Assembly (NCBI GenBank): GCA_013812565.1
Contig: JACCTF010000693.1
Coordinates: 1 to 16,473 of the forward strand
Direction of reading: 5' to 3'
Source of the DNA: Pyrinomonadaceae bacterium
GTDB taxonomy: Bacteria; Acidobacteriota; Blastocatellia; Pyrinomonadales; Pyrinomonadaceae
DNA length: 16,473 nt
The position numbers and the translations under genes are program-made. Shown one piece after another: positions 11,951 through 16,473 of this stretch. Numbering within the stretch: the stretch's first letter is position 1; every line of letters starts with the position of its first letter. Under the pieces are notes generated by a model. It saw only the letters and a program-made list of their open reading frames with translations. It was not told the origin of the DNA and did not search any database.

Positions 11951-13717
11951 CTACCTCGCGCCGGTCTCGACTTGGCGAAGCAGCGCCACGGCTTCTTGGT
12001 TGTTGGTATCTATCTGCATCGCACTGCGTGCATACGTCAAGGCCATCCCACGGTCGCCGCGTTCAAGGAAAATGCGCCCGAGAAGAATGTGGGCGTCGAT
12101 CAATTTGGGATCCCAGAAGATGGCCGTTCGCAGCACACTGACCGCAGCATCTTGATCGCCGCGCCGCAGGTTAATGCGACCGATTGTTAAATGAGCTTCG
12201 GCATTCATTGGCTCGACTGTGAGCGTGCGGCGTAATTCTTGCAGCGCTTCATCGTCGCGCCCAGCCTGGTATAACTCGCGCGCTTTGGTGAGCAACTCCT
12301 GCGCGGTCGTGCCTGGAGTTTCCTCCTTCTCCTTCCGTATCTTGTTGACGAGCGCCTCGTAGTAGCCGGATCGGTTGAAATTCATTAGCAGGCGCGGCGA
12401 AATTTCATTCACCGTTTGTGACTTCTGCCACTCGGTTTGCCACGTTGCGTAAGCGGGTAGATAAAGCCGCGCTTGATTGTCGGCGGCAACCGCAGCTTCG
12501 GCGCGGTTCGTTTTCTCCAGCGCCTTAGCAAACAGAAAATAGGCTTGCCCGTCTTGCGGAGTGGCTTCAATCACCGGACTTAGTTGCTCCGCCGCTTCCC
12601 CATACTTGCCGGAAAGAAAAAGCGCGTGGGCATAGTTGAACCGCGCGAGCGAATCTTCAGGGGTAGACTCCACGGCGCGCTCAAGAAATGTTAACGCTTG
12701 TTTAAGCAGCCGCGCGCGCTCCTCAGGCTTCTTCTCTTCCCGCGCGGCTTGGACGGAGATTGCGCCGACATTGTTGTAAACACCCGTCAGCGGCACATCC
12801 GCGGCGAGCGGCAACAGCGTACCGAGGGCGCTTACCAAATCTTTCATCTGCCAGTAAGCAACACCTCCGTAGAAAGCCGCTTCCGGGTAGTGTCGATCAC
12901 GGTTCTGAAGCTTCGAAAAATACTCCGCCGCGCGCTTCCAATCGTACTGTCTAAAATAGAGGTGACCGAGTTCGTAGGCGGCCTGTGAATAGGTCGCTCC
13001 GGCGTTGGCGCGCGCATACTCGCGCAAGGCGTTTTGCAAATAAGCGACGCGCTTTTCTCCGTCCTCGGTCATTGCACCTTTGACATAACTCTCGAAGGCG
13101 CGCGGCGGAATCTTGGTTGTGCGCTCGACAAACTGCATCAGCGAGAAGGGAAGCGCTTTATCGCGCTGGTAAAGTATCTGGTAGGCGAGACGCCCCTGCA
13201 TGTTCTGCAATGTTTGAAGTGGACCACCGAAGTTATACTGAATGGGGGACCATCGTCCGTCGGCCGCCAGTTCGCCCGTTAATCTTCCCTCGCCAACTTT
13301 GATGACGCGGGCCGTACCACTGACCTCTGCCGGAGCCTGCTCGCCTTGTGCCGGGGTGATGCTGTAAGTGCCGAGTACGACAAGAGTCGCTTTAGCCTCA
13401 CGCGCGATCTTGATGGCTGTGGCACGCGACGGTAAGGTTGTGACCGGAAGGCGCAAACGCTGGTAGGTCAGTTCACGCTCATCGCTTGAGACAACAATTA
13501 CGCCCGGCACATTCAAAAGCTCAGAGAGCGCGTCGGCGAAGCTCTCACCGATCCAGTTGTACTCTCTGGAAGTTGAGGTGTTCTCAAAGGGCAGCGCAAT
13601 GACAACATCGTTTGCGCCGGCGGTTTGTGCGGAAGAGCCTGCGGAAATAAAGAGGATCGAGGATAGCAAGGTAACTGCTATCAGAATTGAGCGAACAAAA
13701 AGCAATTGGTGTTTCAT
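11951..13717 (-). CDS. Exported TPR-repeat protein with N-terminal TolB/FlgO-like domain
   Basis: From the ATG at 13717 the protein is 588 residues and begins with a classical signal peptide (MKHQLLFVRS, a hydrophobic core, then SSAQTAG). The next part, VVIALPFENTSTSREYNWIG, through SERELTYQRL-like segments to ATLVVLGTYS, resembles the alpha/beta domain of TolB-N/FlgO-type proteins. At least six TPR-like helix pairs follow, for example QAAYELGHLYFRQYDWKRAA, SLARFNYAHALFLSGKYGEA and AEAHLTIGRINLRRGDQDAA. It is probably a periplasmic or outer-membrane scaffold of unknown target. An upstream ATG at 13750 would add 11 residues (MLTKAQERLHI), but it abuts the tRNA terminator hairpin and spoils the signal peptide start. 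No clear Shine-Dalgarno supports either start. Confidence 0.85.
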   Translation of the reverse strand: MKHQLLFVRSILIAVTLLSSILFISAGSSAQTAGANDVVIALPFENTSTSREYNWIGESFADALSELLNVPGVIVVSSDERELTYQRLRLPVTTLPSRATAIKIAREAKATLVVLGTYSITPAQGEQAPAEVSGTARVIKVGEGRLTGELAADGRWSPIQYNFGGPLQTLQNMQGRLAYQILYQRDKALPFSLMQFVERTTKIPPRAFESYVKGAMTEDGEKRVAYLQNALREYARANAGATYSQAAYELGHLYFRQYDWKRAAEYFSKLQNRDRHYPEAAFYGGVAYWQMKDLVSALGTLLPLAADVPLTGVYNNVGAISVQAAREEKKPEERARLLKQALTFLERAVESTPEDSLARFNYAHALFLSGKYGEAAEQLSPVIEATPQDGQAYFLFAKALEKTNRAEAAVAADNQARLYLPAYATWQTEWQKSQTVNEISPRLLMNFNRSGYYEALVNKIRKEKEETPGTTAQELLTKARELYQAGRDDEALQELRRTLTVEPMNAEAHLTIGRINLRRGDQDAAVSVLRTAIFWDPKLIDAHILLGRIFLERGDRGMALTYARSAMQIDTNNQEAVALLRQVETGAR

Positions 13718-13750
13718 AATATGTAAACGCTCTTGGGCCTTGGTTAACAT

Positions 13751-13798
13751 GAAAAGGTCATCAGCGCTCTATTACCGGACCGCGCTGATGACCTTTTC
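13751..13798 (-). terminator. Terminator of tRNA-Glu, 17-bp stem
   Basis: GAAAAGGTCATCAGCGC (13751-13767) is perfectly complementary to 13782-13798, with a 14-nt loop. On the minus strand the stem ends CCTTTTC, a usual A/T-edged intrinsic terminator. It lies 37 nt past the tRNA 3' end and directly abuts the first possible TPR start. Confidence 0.8.
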
Positions 13799-13834
13799 GA
13801 ACTCAAAGCACGAAGCGACAAAGCGCTGGAATCT

Positions 13835-13910
13835 TGGTATCCCGTACGGGATTCGAACCCGTGTTTCAGCCTTGAAAGGGCCGTGTCCTAGGCCTCTGGA
13901 CGAACGGGAC
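13835..13910 (-). tRNA. tRNA-Glu (anticodon TTC)
   Basis: 76 nt with CCA encoded (13835-13837). The acceptor stem GTCCCGT pairs with ACGGGAT (first pair G-T). The T-arm contains GGTTCGAATCC. The anticodon loop CTTTCAA places TTC at 13874-13876. All four arms are intact. Confidence 0.97.
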
Positions 13911-13935
13911 AGGATGACTTCACCGAAGCGAACTC

Positions 13936-13964
13936 AAACTAGCTCACATACGAGGATGTGTCAA
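13936..13964 (-). promoter_or_regulatory. Promoter of tRNA-Glu
   Basis: On the minus strand a consensus -35 TTGACA (13964-13959), a 17-nt spacer and a weak -10 TAGTTT (13941-13936) predict a start near 13928, about 18 nt before the tRNA. Confidence 0.65.
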
Positions 13965-14207
13965 CCGCACGCGGTTCTCACGGTCAACCATCGTCGCACG
14001 AGCGCTTTGATGATCTTTCTGCGGCAAAAGGATGCGCCGCGAAACCACCCTTCGTCGTCGGTTGGCTTTTCGTAAGCTGATTTAATCGTTATGGCAACAG
14101 TTGGTCAGTCAGTGTCCCACATCAAACCTACCGGATTGTGACAGCAAACCAAATTAACTTCATAGAACCGTGACCTGGCCTTCACGCAAAACATTAACTC
14201 AGACGGC
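13965..14207. other. Intergenic region between tRNA-Glu and the radical SAM gene
   Basis: No gene is seen. Small imperfect hairpins occur (AACCG/CGGTT near 13963-13976 and GCGGC/GCCGC near 14022-14040). Otherwise nothing is recognised. Confidence 0.5.
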
Positions 14208-14213
14208 TACAAT
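14208..14213 (+). promoter_or_regulatory. Putative -10 box placed for a leaderless transcript
   Basis: TACAAT ends 8 nt before the ATG at 14221, so transcription would begin at or next to the start codon. No Shine-Dalgarno precedes the ATG. The -35 at proper distance (around 14185-14190) is poor. Confidence 0.45.
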
Positions 14214-14220
14214 ATAAATT

Positions 14221-15342
14221 ATGCAAACATTGATGAAGGAAGACTGCGGCGAGGAAGATCGTGAGACGGAAGAATGCAACGCTACCAACCGGTTACTACA
14301 GGTGAGCACGATCTACCATGAGCCGAATGTGATGGAGTACAAACGGGGTCGTGAAATTCTCGGACGATACCCGGAGGCGACGCGCATCAAGGTTCCTTCA
14401 CACTGGAACATTCCCATCCTTCACGGCAACGAAGGATCAATCGAACGCTGGACCGAGATCAAGCGCACGGTGCTTGTCCTCGGAGTTAAGAAGTCGCTGC
14501 AATGCACGCCCTACGCGCGTAGTTGTGACTTCGTTGCGCCCTCGCACGCTTCGGGGTGCGCAATGGCTTGCTCGTACTGCTATGTACCTCGCCGTAAGGG
14601 GTTTGCTAATCCGATCAGCGTTTTCGTCAATATCGAGCAGATCTGCCTCCACATCGAGCGACACGCAACCAAGCAGGGCCAGAAACCGAAAGCCACTCAA
14701 GCCGACGAGCGTTTGTGGGTCTATGAACTCGGCACCAACAGCGATTGCTCGGTTGACGCTTTGATCGGCGACAACATACGCGACTTGATTGAGTTGTTCC
14801 GCCGCCTGCCAAACGCCAAAGCGACATTTGCCACCAAGTACGTGAACCGTGATCTGCTGGGCTACGATCCACAGGGCAAGACGCGCATCCGGTTCAGCTT
14901 GTTGCCACCGCGGGTGGCGCGCGTGGTTGACGTGCGCACATCAACCGTCGCCGAGCGCATCGGAGCGATGAATGACTTTGTCGAAGCTGGTTATGAAGTA
15001 AATATAAACTTTGGCCCGGTGATCTACTATGACAACTGGCTCGAAGAATACGCCGAGTTGTTCGAGATGATCGACGAAGCGCTTTCCGCGCAGACCAAAC
15101 AGCAACTCGCGGCAGAGGTTATCTTTCTCACACACAACGAGAGATTGCACGAAGTTAACATGGGCTGGCATCCGCAGGCGGAGAAGCTTCTCTGGCGGCC
15201 AGACTTGCAGGAGAGAAAGGTCTCAGAGACCGGCGGCGAGAACGTGCGTTATAAACTCAGTATCAAGCGCGGCTTGGTCGAAGACTTTTGCCGGTTGCTT
15301 ACAGAGCGTTTGCCATACTGCCGCGTGAGGTATGCGTTCTGA
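14221..15342 (+). CDS. Spore photoproduct lyase-family radical SAM protein
   Basis: A 373-residue radical SAM enzyme. The iron-sulfur cluster cysteines are C113, C117 and C120 in GCAMACSYCYVPRR, the CX3CX2C spacing of SplB rather than the more common CX3CX2C-phi variants; Tyr119 and Tyr121 match the tyrosines at this site in B. subtilis SPL. Homology to SPL continues along the chain: YHEPNVMEYKRG (32-43), VLGVKKSL (86-93), FVNIEQI (135-141), ATKYVNRDLL (204-213), KTRIRFSL (220-227), AERIGAMNDFVEAGY (244-258) and RYKLSIKRG (343-351). SPL itself repairs the spore thymine photoproduct, but this organism need not sporulate, and such homologues are known in non-spore-formers with unclear substrates. 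No Cys aligns with SPL Cys141; the nearest is C176. Confidence 0.88.
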   Translation: MQTLMKEDCGEEDRETEECNATNRLLQVSTIYHEPNVMEYKRGREILGRYPEATRIKVPSHWNIPILHGNEGSIERWTEIKRTVLVLGVKKSLQCTPYARSCDFVAPSHASGCAMACSYCYVPRRKGFANPISVFVNIEQICLHIERHATKQGQKPKATQADERLWVYELGTNSDCSVDALIGDNIRDLIELFRRLPNAKATFATKYVNRDLLGYDPQGKTRIRFSLLPPRVARVVDVRTSTVAERIGAMNDFVEAGYEVNINFGPVIYYDNWLEEYAELFEMIDEALSAQTKQQLAAEVIFLTHNERLHEVNMGWHPQAEKLLWRPDLQERKVSETGGENVRYKLSIKRGLVEDFCRLLTERLPYCRVRYAF

Positions 15343-15370
15343 GTTGTGCAAGTGGCAGAGATCGGTTCCG

Positions 15371-15646
15371 CTAGAGAGGAACTGCCTCGCCGTGGCGGTT
15401 ATCTTGGTGCTGCATCCATCCGAAAAGGAACAACTGTTGACATATAAATGCTCTCAATATACTCTCTCCGCCATCTTGAAAGAGCAGGTTCACTTTGCCC
15501 GTATCCAACGTGTCTGACGACGGATTAGCTTTGTTGTTCTGCGCTTCAGTCCCTTCTGCTTTATGGATTAGCTCCATCGCCAAATACCAGCGCTGATGGA
15601 GGATCGTTGACAACGTCGCACCGGTTATAGCTTTCGCATAGTGCAT
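15371..15646 (-). CDS. Possible small hypothetical protein, 91 residues
   Basis: The reading frame starts at ATG 15646 with AAGGA 8 nt upstream on the minus strand, a good ribosome site, and does not overlap another gene. The product begins MHYAKAITGATLSTILHQRW and has no signal peptide, clear membrane helix or known motif. It is convergent with the radical SAM gene, 28 nt from its stop. It could be a real lineage-specific gene or chance; codon use is not clearly either. Confidence 0.3.
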   Translation of the reverse strand: MHYAKAITGATLSTILHQRWYLAMELIHKAEGTEAQNNKANPSSDTLDTGKVNLLFQDGGESILRAFICQQLFLFGWMQHQDNRHGEAVPL

Positions 15647-15846
15647 CGCTTTCCTTGAAAGTTGATGTGGCTGTCAAGGTGTAACAAGGGCTCGGTGTTT
15701 AACCTTAAAACACCAATCTCAATCCGCCTGTGTCAAATAGGCTGGGGCGAATCAGCACGTATGAAGCACTCGGAGATTATTAACGCGCGCGACATTGTTA
15801 AAGGTATTACAGCAAAGCGTCTGACGCAGACAAGCAGTTGGTAAAT

Positions 15847-16045
15847 TTTCTACACAAAAAAAGGATTTAATAGCTTGAGAAAAAAGTCGTAAGTGAGTGT
15901 ATGCTGTCCGGTGTAGAAACCTATGGCAAGTATAAGTGAGCGATTCAGACGATGTTCCAAATTTTGGGGTTGAGCATATCCCCGAAAGTTTTGCTCCTTA
16001 AATTATTAAGGTAATGAGTAAAGCGTCCACTATGGTGACGTTTAC
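15847..16045 (+). promoter_or_regulatory. Putative actA promoter and structured leader
   Basis: A possible promoter is TTGAGA (15875-15880), a long 19-nt spacer and TATGCT (15900-15905). It is flanked by the 9-bp inverted repeat TTTCTACAC (15847-15855) and GTGTAGAAA (15911-15919). Downstream come an 8-bp stem (15962-15969 with 15980-15987), a 6-bp stem CCTTAA/TTAAGG (15996-16011) and a 9-bp stem with one bulge (16018-16027 with 16037-16045). No known riboswitch is recognised. Confidence 0.35.
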
Positions 16046-16083
16046 ATCCTGAGATTTTGCTGAGTTGAGCTGAAGGTACGTCG

Positions 16084-16473
16084 ATGCCGCAAATCTTCCC
16101 ACGCAGTACAAACGCATTATCAAAACTGAGCATTGGGGGTGGTCTCCTCCTCGCAGTGGTCGCGCTCTTAACAATCGGTGCTATTGATCGATCTTCCTAC
16201 AACACTGGCGTTGGTGTTGAAATCCAGCAACCCGTGCAGTTCAGCCATAAGCATCACAGCGGTGACGATGGCATTGACTGCCGCTACTGCCACGCGTCAG
16301 CGGAGTATTCTTCGAACGCCGGCATCCCGCCCACTAAAACCTGCATGAATTGCCACACGCAGATCTGGGCTGATAGCCCGTACTTAGAGCCGGTGCGTGA
16401 AAGCTGGCGTACAAAGCAGCCGATCAAGTGGAACTATGTTCATGACCTGCCCGACTACGTCTACTTCAACCAC
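16084..16473 (+). CDS. actA: Alternative complex III multihaem cytochrome c subunit ActA (3' truncated)
   Basis: The first 130 residues are visible; the frame is open at the window end. An N-terminal anchor (about 15-35, SIGGGLLLAVVALLTIGAI) is followed by FSHKHH (53-58) and two c-type haem sites, CRYCH (66-70) and CMNCH (87-91). The segments GIPPTKTCMNCH, SPYLEPVRESW and VHDLPDYVYFNH fit ActA of alternative complex III, where this membrane-anchored pentahaem subunit passes electrons from quinol oxidation toward a periplasmic acceptor. GAAGG at 16072-16076, 7 nt before the ATG, supports the start. The remaining haem sites and the actB-F genes would be expected beyond the edge. Confidence 0.88.
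   Translation, partial: MPQIFPRSTNALSKLSIGGGLLLAVVALLTIGAIDRSSYNTGVGVEIQQPVQFSHKHHSGDDGIDCRYCHASAEYSSNAGIPPTKTCMNCHTQIWADSPYLEPVRESWRTKQPIKWNYVHDLPDYVYFNH

Larger units (their letters stand above)
15343..16083. other. Gene-poor, AT-richer region before actA
   Basis: Apart from one weakly supported minus-strand reading frame (15371-15646) no gene is convincing. It holds a 7-bp hairpin GGTGTTT/AAACACC (15694-15714), a split inverted repeat TTTCTACAC/GTGTAGAAA (15847-15855 and 15911-15919) and three hairpins at 15962-16045. Confidence 0.6.

Noticed and set aside
13557..14075. 172-residue plus-strand frame
   Set aside because: It is antisense to the TPR signal peptide, the terminator and the tRNA-Glu gene.
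15662..15844. 60-residue plus-strand frame
   Set aside because: No ribosome site, no motif and atypical composition.
15945..16133. 62-residue minus-strand frame
   Set aside because: It overlaps the actA start and leader hairpins and shows no motif.

Overview
The window looks like an ordinary housekeeping stretch of a moderately GC-rich bacterial chromosome. The best fit is an Acidobacteriota genome, possibly class Blastocatellia. That is inferred from the gene mix: an ActA-type multihaem cytochrome of alternative complex III, an lnt-prfB-ftsK block, a GH130/GT4/type II phosphomannose isomerase cupin cluster, and a spore-photoproduct-lyase-like radical SAM protein. It was not confirmed by any search.

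Layout. Positions 3-2970 (+) hold a carbohydrate cluster: the C-terminal end of a probable alpha-barrel glycosyltransferase or glycosidase partner, a GH130 glycoside phosphorylase/hydrolase, a GT4 glycosyltransferase and a small mannose-6-phosphate-isomerase cupin whose start overlaps the GT gene. Positions 2979-13750 are almost entirely minus-strand. In transcription order they hold a TPR protein, a short NfeD-like protein, lnt, prfB (with a classical +1 programmed frameshift), ftsK, a ComEA-like helix-hairpin-helix protein and a MOFRL-family glycerate 2-kinase. A tRNA-Glu(TTC) with a good promoter and a strong terminator lies at 13835-13910 (minus). Positions 14221-15342 (+) encode the SPL-like radical SAM protein, possibly on a leaderless transcript. 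After a gene-poor AT-richer gap with several hairpins, actA begins at 16084 (+) and runs off the window.

The most unusual feature is not a gene. At least eight intergenic stretches between 395 and 11941 are built from 7-nt words repeated in phase, with a different word at each locus. Five of them contain opposed arms that make hairpins of about 11-23 bp, and one more has a weak partial arm. Several overlap the stop codon of the preceding gene and add amino acids to its C-terminus, or form the leader of the next gene. They resemble in principle the heptanucleotide STRR repeats of cyanobacteria, but here the word differs at each site while the 7-nt period and inverted layout are kept.

Other points of interest are a 77-nt multi-stem element at 11245-11321, three successive hairpins in the probable actA leader, a cluster of DnaA-box-like nonamers downstream of ftsK, and an SPL-family enzyme lacking a cysteine where B. 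subtilis SPL has its catalytic Cys141.
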